A DNA stretch of 64,000 nt from Tyzzerella sp. (GTDB lineage Bacteria; Bacillota; Clostridia; Lachnospirales; Lachnospiraceae). How positions within the stretch are numbered: the stretch's first letter is position 1; the number at the start of each line of letters is the position of its first letter. Of the stretch, positions 1-6,776 are shown one piece after another. The notes under the pieces are model-generated. The model saw only the letters and a list, made by a program, of their open reading frames with translations, was not told the DNA's origin and ran no database searches. Where the stretch lies: assembly GCA_017416155.1 (NCBI GenBank), contig JAFQDE010000007.1:45936-109935 (forward strand), read 5' to 3'. Position numbers and translations under genes: made by a program.

Positions 1-45
1 ATAACGAATTTCACGGTCGCAAATTACAAGATTTCTCTCGCTCAA
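1..45 (-). CDS. 5' end of an unidentified gene running off the window
   Basis: Only the first 15 codons are present; they read (M)SERNLVICDREIRY. A strong ribosome binding site (GAGGAGG) at about 52-58 decides the start: it sits 6 nt before a TTG at 45. An in-frame ATG at 51 directly abuts the site and is too close to be used. The order, downstream of bofA on the same strand, suggests a separate transcription unit because about 165 bp separate them. The fragment is too short to assign a family. Confidence 0.5.
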   Translation of the reverse strand, partial: MSERNLVICDREIRY

Positions 46-211
46 ATGCATCCTCCTCGCTTTTTATTCAATTTTTTCTTTGGATTGTTCGTCCGAGATG
101 GACTTTTTGATAGTTAAAATTCTAGAATAATTAACTTGTATGTTGAATTATAAACACGTAATTTCAAAATGTAAAGTAGTTTTTTCAAAATGTTCTTTCT
201 TTGGTTAATTT

Positions 212-418
212 CTACAAAATGGGCATTGCGACGATTCCATAAAGCATTGCCACTCCCGGCAGCCCAAGACACCCGGATACCAAGAAAGAAACTGCGTTAA
301 ATCCCACCTTTACAGCAATTTCTTTATGTACAAAAAACTGATTTGCAAAGAAAATAATGCCCATGCCCAAAATAGCACGAACTATAAAATTTACCAAAAA
401 TTGATATTTGTCCTTCAT
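212..418 (-). CDS. bofA: BofA-family pro-sigma-K processing inhibitor
   Basis: A 68-residue protein with two hydrophobic segments (about residues 8-27 and 39-66). The C-terminal part carries the BofA-type NAVSFLVSGCLGLPGVAMLYG run. In Bacillus, BofA is an outer forespore membrane protein that holds the SpoIVFB protease inactive until engulfment is complete. Many clostridia keep BofA while using variant sigma-K control, so the precise role here is inferred. The neighbour at 503 is a YaaL-like gene; in Bacillus yaaL and bofA are adjacent and co-directional, whereas here they are divergent. Confidence 0.8.
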   Translation of the reverse strand: MKDKYQFLVNFIVRAILGMGIIFFANQFFVHKEIAVKVGFNAVSFLVSGCLGLPGVAMLYGIVAMPIL

Positions 419-502
419 GAAATTTTTCCTTTTTTTTTAGTCTATGCGAGCCAATTTCTGTCTATACTATATAAAAGACAAAATAAATCAAGGAGGGTAA
501 CC

Positions 503-709
503 ATGCATTTATTTCATAAAACACCTCCAAAAGATACCATTGACGAAGAACTGTTAGAAGAAATCAAACGTGTAAAGATGCAAATGGAAAATGCACACTA
601 TAATTTCCAAAATGCGATGGACCCGGATTTGATTGACTGTTATATCTTTGAGAGCAATGCTGCATGGAAGAAATATCGTTTTCTCCTAAAACAAGCTAAA
701 ATGCTGTAG
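503..709 (+). CDS. DUF2508 (YaaL-like) small protein
   Basis: A 68-residue, soluble, charged protein. The start is the ATG at 503, preceded by AGGAGGG with 5-6 nt spacing, rather than a longer upstream frame that would cross the bofA start. The sequence EELLEEIKRVKMQMENA followed by a YIFESNAAWKKYRFLLKQAK-type end is characteristic of the DUF2508/YaaL family, whose function is unknown. The family is normally found beside bofA and recR, which fits this location. It probably forms a helical bundle. It is convergent with the dCMP deaminase gene and shares its terminator. Confidence 0.75.
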   Translation: MHLFHKTPPKDTIDEELLEEIKRVKMQMENAHYNFQNAMDPDLIDCYIFESNAAWKKYRFLLKQAKML

Positions 710-735
710 CTTTGGACAATATCCTCACAAAAATA

Positions 736-754
736 GGGACGCCGTTTGCGTCCC
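736..754. terminator. Bidirectional hairpin between YaaL-like and dCMP deaminase genes
   Basis: GGGACGC (736-742) pairs with GCGTCCC (748-754) across a 5-nt loop. An A-run lies on the left and a short T-run on the right. It lies between two convergent genes, so it can serve both. Confidence 0.7.
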
Positions 755-764
755 CATTTGCATG

Positions 765-1250
765 CTAAATTGTAAACTTAATCTCTCTTCCGGTTCTTTC
801 ATACTGTCTGTATTTGACGCCGGACGCATCCATCATTCTCTTAGATGCCTTTGTTGCAGGTGTATCTGCATACTTATCACTGTCATAGATTACTTCCTTG
901 ATTCCACACTGAATAATCGCTTTCGCGCACTCATTACATGGGAACAATGAGACATAAAGCTTCGCTCCCGCAAGGCTTCCGCCACTGTAATTTAAAATGG
1001 CATTGAGCTCGCTATGTGCCACATAGACATATTTTGTATCCAAAGGATCGCCCTCTCTGTCCCATGGGAACTCATCATCGGAACATCCCTTTGGAAATCC
1101 ATTGTAACCCATAGACAAAATTTTGTTGTCCTGACTTACAATACAGCATCCAACTTGTGAATTTGGATCTTTCGAGCGCATTCCCGAAAGAATTGCAACT
1201 CCCATAAAATACTCGTCCCAAGAAATGTAATCTTTTCTCTTACTTGACAT
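765..1250 (-). CDS. dCMP deaminase (ComEB-like cytidine/deoxycytidylate deaminase)
   Basis: A 161-residue zinc enzyme of the CDA fold that deaminates dCMP to dUMP for thymidylate synthesis. The zinc and catalytic motifs are visible: HSELNAI (the His and Glu of the H-x-E signature) and PCNECAK (the two Cys ligands). The start at 1250 has GGAGG 7 nt upstream. It is the last gene of a minus-strand run sua5-rpiB-dCMP deaminase, with 24 nt to rpiB. The ComEB name reflects the Bacillus homologue; a competence role is not implied. Confidence 0.88.
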   Translation of the reverse strand: MSSKRKDYISWDEYFMGVAILSGMRSKDPNSQVGCCIVSQDNKILSMGYNGFPKGCSDDEFPWDREGDPLDTKYVYVAHSELNAILNYSGGSLAGAKLYVSLFPCNECAKAIIQCGIKEVIYDSDKYADTPATKASKRMMDASGVKYRQYERTGREIKFTI

Positions 1251-1274
1251 AACTTATCCTCCGTATATATCTTT

Positions 1275-1697
1275 TTATTCAATCATGCTGATACGGCGCG
1301 CATGTCTCTCGTCACCTGAAAACGGAGTGTTCAGCCATGTGTCAACAATCTTAATCGCAAGTTCTGTTCCCAACACACGTCCTCCAAGTGCAATCACATT
1401 TGTGTCGTTGTGCAATCTTGTCGCTTCAGCAGAAAAGCAATCTGAGCAAAGTGCGCAACGAATGCCTTTCATCTTATTTGCCGCGATGGAGATTCCGATG
1501 CCTGTTCCACAGATTAAGATTCCCTTCTCACATTCGCCATCTAAAATAGCCTGTCCTACTTTTCTTGCATAGATTGGATAGTCCACAGATTCGCCATGAC
1601 ATCCAAAATCCTTGTATTCCAATCCTTTTTGCTCTAAATATTTTATAATCTCTAATTTCAAATCATAACCGCCATGGTCACATCCTATTGCTATCAT
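1275..1697 (-). CDS. rpiB: Ribose-5-phosphate isomerase B / RpiB family isomerase
   Basis: A 140-residue cytosolic isomerase of the RpiB/LacA family that interconverts ribulose 5-phosphate and ribose 5-phosphate in the pentose phosphate pathway. It begins MIAIGCDHGGYDLK, the family's phosphate-binding start, and has the catalytic-cysteine motif LICGTGIGISIAANK near residue 63, followed by ALCSD and the histidine/arginine pair near the C-terminus (ERHARR). The length is typical. The start codon overlaps the stop of the upstream Sua5 fusion by 4 nt (ATGA type), so translation is probably coupled. LacA/LacB-like sugar isomerases share the fold, but this single-gene form reads as RpiB. Confidence 0.92.
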   Translation of the reverse strand: MIAIGCDHGGYDLKLEIIKYLEQKGLEYKDFGCHGESVDYPIYARKVGQAILDGECEKGILICGTGIGISIAANKMKGIRCALCSDCFSAEATRLHNDTNVIALGGRVLGTELAIKIVDTWLNTPFSGDERHARRISMIE

Positions 1698-3226
1698 ATG
1701 TTTTTTGCCTCCTCATTTAATCTCTCTGCCAATTTTTGAATTAACTCTCTTAAAAGTTCGAAACGTTCACCATATACTTGAAGCGGTTGTCCATGCGACG
1801 ATTCCACAACTCTTTCATCATCAATATATTCGCCTAATGTGTAGACATGTTTTACATTTTCATAGTGAGAAACAATCTTCCATTTCTGCGCTTCTTCAAA
1901 CGTAAGAACCAACGTATCCTCGTCCAAATCCGCCTCGCATAACTGTGTGGCCTCGTGTTCTGCAAGTGTCATCTGTCGGCTTCGCATAATTGCCTCTGCT
2001 TTTTGATTCGCAGGCTCCGGAAACAGAACTACCATTCCTCGCGAGCCAATGACATATTCCTGATTCAGGCTTTCATTCCGAAGAATCTCTGCTGCCATTG
2101 GACCTCTGCAGTTATCACTCTGACTTACAAAAAGCACTCTTCTGTACTTCTGCAGATCGGTAATGTCCGTCGCCTGTATCACTCGATGACCTGCTGCCTT
2201 ATTCAGACGGTTCATAATCGCATCTCCGATTCCTCCTGACTCGAAAGACTCGCTGTAAATATAGCTCACATCATCTTCGTCAAATTCGCGTAAAACACGA
2301 TAAAGATTCTTGGCAATGGAATTTTCGTTGTTTCTTGTTCCTATATTCTTTACAATACCATTGGAATAGAAGGATTCTGTCTCACTTGTGGCAATAATTC
2401 CAACCTTAAGTCCCAGACGCGTCTGCTCATAAGCAATCTGACGAATCGCTTTTATCACATCGTCCGTCTCACCTTCCACAATTATGAGTTCAGCCTTCGG
2501 TGCGTAATGACGATACTTCATGCCCGGCGCTTTCGGTGCTTCTCCGCTGTCCTCTACAAGCAAAGTCACATCCACTGTCACCTCGCCAACTACCTCTTCC
2601 AGCATTTCCCTGGTAATTGCACCCGGTCTTAATATCATCGGCGGTTCCACCGTCATGTCTAAAATGGTAGATTCTAGCCCAATATCTACATTGCCACCAT
2701 CGATAATCATGTCAATCTTTCCATCGAAATCATCTGCCACATGCTGTGCACTGGTCGGACTAGGTCTACCTGATGTATTCGCACTTGGTGCCGAAATGTA
2801 TCCTCCTCCTGCTCGAATGACTGCTTTTGCAATCTCATCCGTCGGCATGCGAACTGCAACCGTAGAAAGACCTCCTGTAGTTCCGAACGGAACAATATAC
2901 TGTTTTTCAAAAATAAGTGTAAGAGGACCCGGCCAAAATCGCTCAATAATCTGCTTTGCCTTATCAGAAATATTCCTTGCGACAATCGGTAAGTCCTCGA
3001 CATCAGCGATATGAATAATCAACGGATTGTCAGACGGGCGCCCTTTCGCAGCGTAAGTCTTCATTGCAGCATTCTCATCCAGTGCGTTGGCTCCCAAGCC
3101 ATACACGGTCTCTGTCGGAAATGCTACAAGACCTCCGTTCTTTAGTATTTCGCCTGCCTTAGCCAAAACTGCTTCATCCATCTGATGTCTGTCTATTTTC
3201 TCGATTAATGTTTTCATAAATTTCAT
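1694..3226 (-). CDS. Threonylcarbamoyl-AMP synthase (Sua5/YrdC) fused to a degenerate low-molecular-weight phosphatase domain
   Basis: A 510-residue two-part protein. Residues about 1-215 are the YrdC domain (KGRPSDNPLIIHI, SAPSANTSGRPSPT), and the Sua5 C-terminal domain follows to about 350. This half makes threonylcarbamoyl-AMP from threonine, bicarbonate and ATP for t6A modification of tRNA. From about 362 comes a low-molecular-weight protein phosphatase fold starting RRVLFVSQSDNCRGPMAAEIL. In active members the P-loop is C-x5-R; here the nucleophile position is Ser368 (codon AGT) with Arg374 kept. The C-terminal general-acid Asp-Pro motif is also not recognisable. The phosphatase half is therefore probably non-catalytic. 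The start at 3226 has no clear ribosome binding site; the Met three codons later is an alternative. Confidence 0.88.
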   Translation of the reverse strand: MKFMKTLIEKIDRHQMDEAVLAKAGEILKNGGLVAFPTETVYGLGANALDENAAMKTYAAKGRPSDNPLIIHIADVEDLPIVARNISDKAKQIIERFWPGPLTLIFEKQYIVPFGTTGGLSTVAVRMPTDEIAKAVIRAGGGYISAPSANTSGRPSPTSAQHVADDFDGKIDMIIDGGNVDIGLESTILDMTVEPPMILRPGAITREMLEEVVGEVTVDVTLLVEDSGEAPKAPGMKYRHYAPKAELIIVEGETDDVIKAIRQIAYEQTRLGLKVGIIATSETESFYSNGIVKNIGTRNNENSIAKNLYRVLREFDEDDVSYIYSESFESGGIGDAIMNRLNKAAGHRVIQATDITDLQKYRRVLFVSQSDNCRGPMAAEILRNESLNQEYVIGSRGMVVLFPEPANQKAEAIMRSRQMTLAEHEATQLCEADLDEDTLVLTFEEAQKWKIVSHYENVKHVYTLGEYIDDERVVESSHGQPLQVYGERFELLRELIQKLAERLNEEAKNI

Positions 3227-3242
3227 TATAACACGAATTTTT

Positions 3243-3923
3243 CTAATTATCTAGCCATTTTACAATTCCTTCGCAAATTGCAAAAGCAACCTCATCCTGA
3301 TACTCCTCCGTAGTGAGCTTTTGCGCCTCTGTCGGATTCGTTAAAAAGCCACATTCCACAATAATTGTCGGCACCTCTGAGAACTTCAGCATGTAGTATG
3401 TATCATTCTCTTTTATCTCACGCCTGTTTGCCGGATCAATTGTTCGAAGGGATTCCTGTACCATCGTTGCGATGTCTTCCGCTTCTGCAGTCTTCGTGTG
3501 GTAAAAGACCTGTGCGCCAAAAATGTCCGACGTTGTATAACTATTCTGATGAATACAAAGCGCAATCGTCGGTCTTGTCTTGTTAATCAATTCCACACGA
3601 TTACCAAGGTCCTCCTTCTTGCGGTCCGGCACCTTGTCATCCTCACGCGTCATCACAACCTCTATGCCTACTTCTTCCAAAAGGTCTCTCACCTTCATGG
3701 AAATCTGCAGATTGATATCCTTTTCTAAAATGTCATTAATGCCGACCTTTCCAGGGTCCTCTCCACCGTGTCCCGGATCAATTACAATCACCGGATTGCT
3801 TTTGTCAATCTCATTTACCTTATCCTTCACCACATCTGCCGTCCACTCGCTTAATTTGTAACTTGCAATAATCGCTCCCATCAGAAGGAACAATACCATA
3901 AATAATTCAATTTTTCTCTTCAC
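3243..3923 (-). CDS. cwlD: N-acetylmuramoyl-L-alanine amidase, CwlD type
   Basis: A 226-residue amidase_3 protein with an N-terminal membrane segment (IELFMVLFLLMGAIIASY). The zinc-site motifs are VIVIDPGHGGEDPG, CIHQNSY and the catalytic-Glu motif IVECGFLTNP. CwlD removes stem peptides from muramic acid in the spore cortex, a step towards muramic-delta-lactam, and acts outside the membrane in the mother cell and forespore space. A GTG at 3923 with GGAG 6 nt upstream is the likely start, giving MKRKIELF. An in-frame TTG at 3935 has no site. The 5' region of this gene is duplicated at 5911-6062. Sua5 follows 16 nt downstream. Confidence 0.85.
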   Translation of the reverse strand: MKRKIELFMVLFLLMGAIIASYKLSEWTADVVKDKVNEIDKSNPVIVIDPGHGGEDPGKVGINDILEKDINLQISMKVRDLLEEVGIEVVMTREDDKVPDRKKEDLGNRVELINKTRPTIALCIHQNSYTTSDIFGAQVFYHTKTAEAEDIATMVQESLRTIDPANRREIKENDTYYMLKFSEVPTIIVECGFLTNPTEAQKLTTEEYQDEVAFAICEGIVKWLDN

Positions 3924-3986
3924 GTCGCGCTCCAAGAGTTTTTGTTACAAATATATGCAAAAAAAGGGCAGTTCATTCTGCCCTTC
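3877..3986. repeat. Direct repeat, copy A (cwlD start region plus hairpin)
   Basis: This stretch covers the first codons of cwlD, its upstream region and the GGGCAG hairpin. It is repeated at 5952-6062 with about 12 mismatches in 111 positions counted by eye. The repeats bracket the AbiE-like gene pair. Homology ends abruptly right after the hairpin. Confidence 0.85.
3957..3985 (-). terminator. Rho-independent terminator after the AbiE-like pair
   Basis: AAGGGCAG (3964-3971) pairs with CTGCCCTT (3978-3985) around a 6-nt loop. Reading leftward, the stem is followed by a run of seven Ts. It lies about 100 bp past the stop of the nucleotidyltransferase gene and upstream of cwlD. Confidence 0.8.
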
Positions 3987-4086
3987 TACAAGTGTTATCA
4001 TTTACATTGGATTACTGTCTTGGAACACACGCCTTAAACTCCTATTCCGAATAACAAACCCACCTTTCGCATACTGAAAATATGTA

Positions 4087-4839
4087 CTACTTCATTTTAT
4101 ATAACTCCACAAACCTGTCCACCATTTCTTCATTACTTAATCCTAACGACTTTAACAGGTTTTCATCAAATGGGTCAGCCTCAAGCCCTTTAGTAAACGT
4201 TTCTACGTCTCGCTTTACGATTTCCGGCAAATCTTCAACTTCTTCTAAAATAAACTCTGCCAAAATCCGAAGAATATCATTCTTATGTTTCTTTATATCT
4301 CGTGAATCTACATTCTCTCCATTCACTTTTCTTTCACTTAAATCTAAATACGCTTTTGCCTTGAAGAGAATCAAATATTCCGGTCTCAAAACACATAAGT
4401 CTTGAATCACTGCCCTTCCCGTAAGCAAAACTTGATAATATTCATCGTTAAGCAAGATTGCCGATAAACTAGACACCTCATCATCAATATGAATTTTTGT
4501 CAATCCATTCATCTTTTGCAATGAACAATCGTTCCGTACAAACAGTTCCAACATCTTAGGATATTCACCGTTTTCTGGTTTGTCAAATCTGTAGAACTGT
4601 GGTTTTCCACCACTTGTCACCTTGTTTCGATATTGCCCGTCTTGTACAAACTCCCAAAACTTTTCACCGAATTCCGGTGTTAATGCTTCTACAATTAACA
4701 CAACATCCAGATCCCTTGTTGCTCTAAACTGACTATTGTTTTTTGCAAACAAGATATCGCAGGCTGCACCACCTATTAATACATACTGATTTTCAAATCC
4801 TTTAAAATGTTTTCTAAAAACATCTATTCCTCTTACCAT
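4087..4839 (-). CDS. AbiEii-like nucleotidyltransferase (putative toxin)
   Basis: A 250-residue protein with the minimal nucleotidyltransferase signature: YVLIGGAACDIL (Gly23-Gly24) followed by RATRDLDVVL (Asp43, Asp45), the two metal-binding acidic residues. This is the pattern of the AbiEii/AbiGii family, whose AbiE toxins transfer nucleotides to tRNA or other acceptors and block translation. Its start overlaps the preceding gene by 7 nt and has GGAGG upstream, so the two are translationally coupled. Its place as second gene after a winged-helix protein is the AbiE order (antitoxin, then toxin). Function is inferred from motif and context; the family also contains housekeeping-like nucleotidyltransferases. 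Confidence 0.72.
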   Translation of the reverse strand: MVRGIDVFRKHFKGFENQYVLIGGAACDILFAKNNSQFRATRDLDVVLIVEALTPEFGEKFWEFVQDGQYRNKVTSGGKPQFYRFDKPENGEYPKMLELFVRNDCSLQKMNGLTKIHIDDEVSSLSAILLNDEYYQVLLTGRAVIQDLCVLRPEYLILFKAKAYLDLSERKVNGENVDSRDIKKHKNDILRILAEFILEEVEDLPEIVKRDVETFTKGLEADPFDENLLKSLGLSNEEMVDRFVELYKMK

Positions 4840-5783
4840 ACATAGTCCTCCAACATTTCATCTATACATATTTGCACTCTTTCATCTTCCATATCTTCTT
4901 CTGACAAACTAAGTAATACACTTAATGGGTCCTGTATTTCTTTTCCATGAAGATCAAGAAAATATCCCAGTTCTAGAACCTCGCATCCTATTTCTTCTAC
5001 CCCGAAAACTTGTCTGAATGATTTTATCTGCACATCATTTAATTCTTTTTTTGTAATCGCATAAGTTGGATAAGGGTTGTCTGACAAAAGAGAATATTCA
5101 CACAAGGCAGATATTCCCGCTTTCTTTTTCAAACAGATATCCTCTGCTAATTGAAATCTTGTTATCACGGGATTTCTCATTATCGGATTAATGATTTCCC
5201 ATACTCTTCGCGTCTCGTTACCAACTGATACTTTTCGTGTTTTTCCTGATATATCAAGGATATCAACGTCAAGATATTCCATTTCATCCAAACATCTACT
5301 AACAGACATTTTAGATACGCCAAGCCTGTCCGCTATCTTTGTCACATTCATACCATTCCATTTTTCATAGAGAGCACATAACAAAAGTTTCTGTGTTAAA
5401 AAAGAAATTGTATGAATCGGTGCTAATCTTCTATCATTTTTTTCAGATAGAAGCATTCCCAAAAACGGAAGAAACATTTGCTTTTGCTCAATAATAAATG
5501 GAATCCCTTCATTTTGCATTGTGTCCTTCGTGTATTGGTTTAGTTTTGTAAAATACAATGCACAGTTTAAACCAGACACTTTCTCTATCTGATTTCTATC
5601 ATAACGCAATGTATTTAAGCGTACCTCATCTTTCGGTCGCACGATCATCCACTCAACCCCGTCCTGTTGCACGGTAAACAAATCATACATTCCTTTAAAC
5701 TTCAGAGGAAGTAACTTTAATATTTTAACATTCTTTTCAATTATAATTGGTCGTCTTAAACATTTTTCAATATAATCTTTCAT
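4833..5783 (-). CDS. Winged-helix protein, putative AbiEi-like antitoxin/autorepressor
   Basis: A 316-residue soluble protein. Residues about 145-171 form a helix-turn-helix (MNVTKIADRLGVSKMSVSRC) of MarR/winged-helix type. The N-terminal 115 residues are a separate alpha/beta domain ending in a conserved-looking IPFIIEQKQMFLPFLGMLLS patch. The C-terminal 130 residues resemble no family I can name. AbiEi antitoxins pair a winged-helix DNA-binding domain with a toxin-neutralising domain and repress their own promoter. The perfect inverted repeat immediately upstream (5793-5831) supports that reading. The start at 5783 has GGTG upstream. The alternative is a stand-alone transcription factor coupled to a nucleotidyltransferase. 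Confidence 0.65.
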   Translation of the reverse strand: MKDYIEKCLRRPIIIEKNVKILKLLPLKFKGMYDLFTVQQDGVEWMIVRPKDEVRLNTLRYDRNQIEKVSGLNCALYFTKLNQYTKDTMQNEGIPFIIEQKQMFLPFLGMLLSEKNDRRLAPIHTISFLTQKLLLCALYEKWNGMNVTKIADRLGVSKMSVSRCLDEMEYLDVDILDISGKTRKVSVGNETRRVWEIINPIMRNPVITRFQLAEDICLKKKAGISALCEYSLLSDNPYPTYAITKKELNDVQIKSFRQVFGVEEIGCEVLELGYFLDLHGKEIQDPLSVLLSLSEEDMEDERVQICIDEMLEDYVW

Positions 5784-5792
5784 ATAATCACC

Positions 5793-5856
5793 TTTTTAAT
5801 TTGTAACTTATTTTATGTTACAAATTAAAAATAACATTTTTTATTACACATTTCAA
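5793..5856 (-). promoter_or_regulatory. Promoter and perfect 15-bp inverted-repeat operator of the AbiE-like pair
   Basis: A -35 TTGAAA (5856-5851) and a -10-like TATTTT (5833-5828) are separated by 17 nt. Immediately downstream is a perfect inverted repeat: arms 5793-5807 and 5817-5831, 15 bp each, with a 9-nt spacer. The arms read TTTTTAATTTGTAAC and its exact complement. The repeat covers the -10 end, the transcription start and the edge of the ribosome binding site, so a bound dimer would shut expression off. Confidence 0.7.
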
Positions 5857-5910
5857 TACTTTTTTCAGGATATACCGGCACCTTTCTCTTATCTATTTTG
5901 TCGCAACTTA

Positions 5911-6012
5911 ATCCCTCCATGTCCCGGGTCAATGATAATCACCAGATTGCTCCCATCAGGAGAAATAGCACCATAAATAATTCAATTTTTCGCTTCACGT
6001 TTTGCTCCAAAC
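5911..6012 (-). pseudogene. Remnant of a second cwlD 5' end
   Basis: Reading leftward it matches the cwlD start (KRKIELFMVLFLLMGAI) and then jumps to the DPGH motif region. About 76 bp present in the intact gene (3801-3876) are missing here, with a GCT triplet at both edges of the gap. The deletion shifts the frame, and the copy stops shortly after the DPGHGG codons. It retains the same GGAG...GTG start context. It is evidence for a duplication event that enclosed the AbiE-like genes. Confidence 0.82.
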
Positions 6013-6062
6013 GTTTTTGTTACAAATATATGCAAAAGAAGGGCAGTTCATTCTGCCCTTCT
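5952..6062. repeat. Direct repeat, copy B
   Basis: The partner of 3877-3986, in the same orientation, about 2.08 kb away and at roughly 90% identity by eye. It includes the cwlD start codons, the leader and the GGGCAG hairpin. Confidence 0.85.
6037..6062 (-). terminator. Terminator after the PHP gene
   Basis: AGAAGGGCAG (6037-6046) pairs with CTGCCCTTCT (6053-6062) around a 6-nt loop. Leftward it continues into TTTTGC. It lies 21 bp past the PHP stop codon and is a copy of the hairpin at 3964. Confidence 0.75.
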
Positions 6063-6083
6063 AAGTAAATACAAATACAATAT

Positions 6084-6776
6084 TTACGGCAACAAAATGC
6101 TGCCACCTATATCAAAAATATAATCTCCGCTTCTTAGCACATCTACAATATCATGCGATGTCTTCATCTCCGTCTTGGTCAACAGCGCCGACACCCCCTC
6201 ATGTCCCGGGTGATGATAATCAGTTCCTACTGTCTGAATCAAGTGATGCTTTTTCGCATATTTAGCCGCCACGGCCACGCGCGAATTATGGTTTGGATGC
6301 ATGTTGAACGTTTCAATGCCGTCCAAATATTCCGGTGGCACCTCCGTCATACCATTCCGGAAAGGATGTGCCTGTATGAGAAGACGCTTATCGTTCCGAT
6401 ACTTTTTCGAAAATTCCTCGACACTCATGTCAAGACATTCATATGCACAATCTGCAAAATCCCTGTCTATTCCAAAAAGCAAGTAATCATTAGCATTCTC
6501 CGGAAACCGAATCTCACAACCAAAAATCACGTGAACTCCATATTTTTTGCCGGCCTCTACAGCCGCATCATAATCTGCAAGATATGCATCCAAACATTTC
6601 TTTTTGTCCTCCCAAAAACGCATGTCTTTCCAAAAATGATTGCATATCACAATGCTGTGATAGCCCAAATTTGCATATGTTTTCACCGCCATCTCCGGTG
6701 GAATTTCGCTACATCCGCTTGCCGGTGATGTGTGTAAATGAAGTTCCGTCTTGTATTGATATTCTTGTAAATTCAT
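6084..6776 (-). CDS. PHP-domain metal-dependent phosphoesterase
   Basis: A 230-residue protein of the PHP superfamily. The metal-binding motifs are visible: ELHLHTSPASG near residues 11-21, ICNHFWKDM, FGCEIRF, LIQAHPFRNG, FNMHPNH and GTDYHHPGHEG. Such enzymes hydrolyse phosphoesters in a tri-nuclear metal site; the substrate (histidinol phosphate, nucleotide or other) cannot be deduced. It overlaps the upstream ATPase gene by 4 nt and has GGAGG 6 nt before its start, so the two are an operon. The overlap suggests a functional link, but none is established. Confidence 0.8.
   Translation of the reverse strand: MNLQEYQYKTELHLHTSPASGCSEIPPEMAVKTYANLGYHSIVICNHFWKDMRFWEDKKKCLDAYLADYDAAVEAGKKYGVHVIFGCEIRFPENANDYLLFGIDRDFADCAYECLDMSVEEFSKKYRNDKRLLIQAHPFRNGMTEVPPEYLDGIETFNMHPNHNSRVAVAAKYAKKHHLIQTVGTDYHHPGHEGVSALLTKTEMKTSHDIVDVLRSGDYIFDIGGSILLP

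Noticed and set aside
2520-3014. Plus-strand open frame of 164 codons
   Set aside because: Ser/Pro/Thr-rich shadow of the Sua5 domain on the other strand.
3957-6062. Insertion sequence carrying the AbiE-like pair
   Set aside because: No transposase and no terminal inverted repeats were seen; the flanks are host cwlD sequence.
6153-6728. Plus-strand open frame of 191 codons
   Set aside because: Antisense to the PHP gene, composition atypical for a protein.
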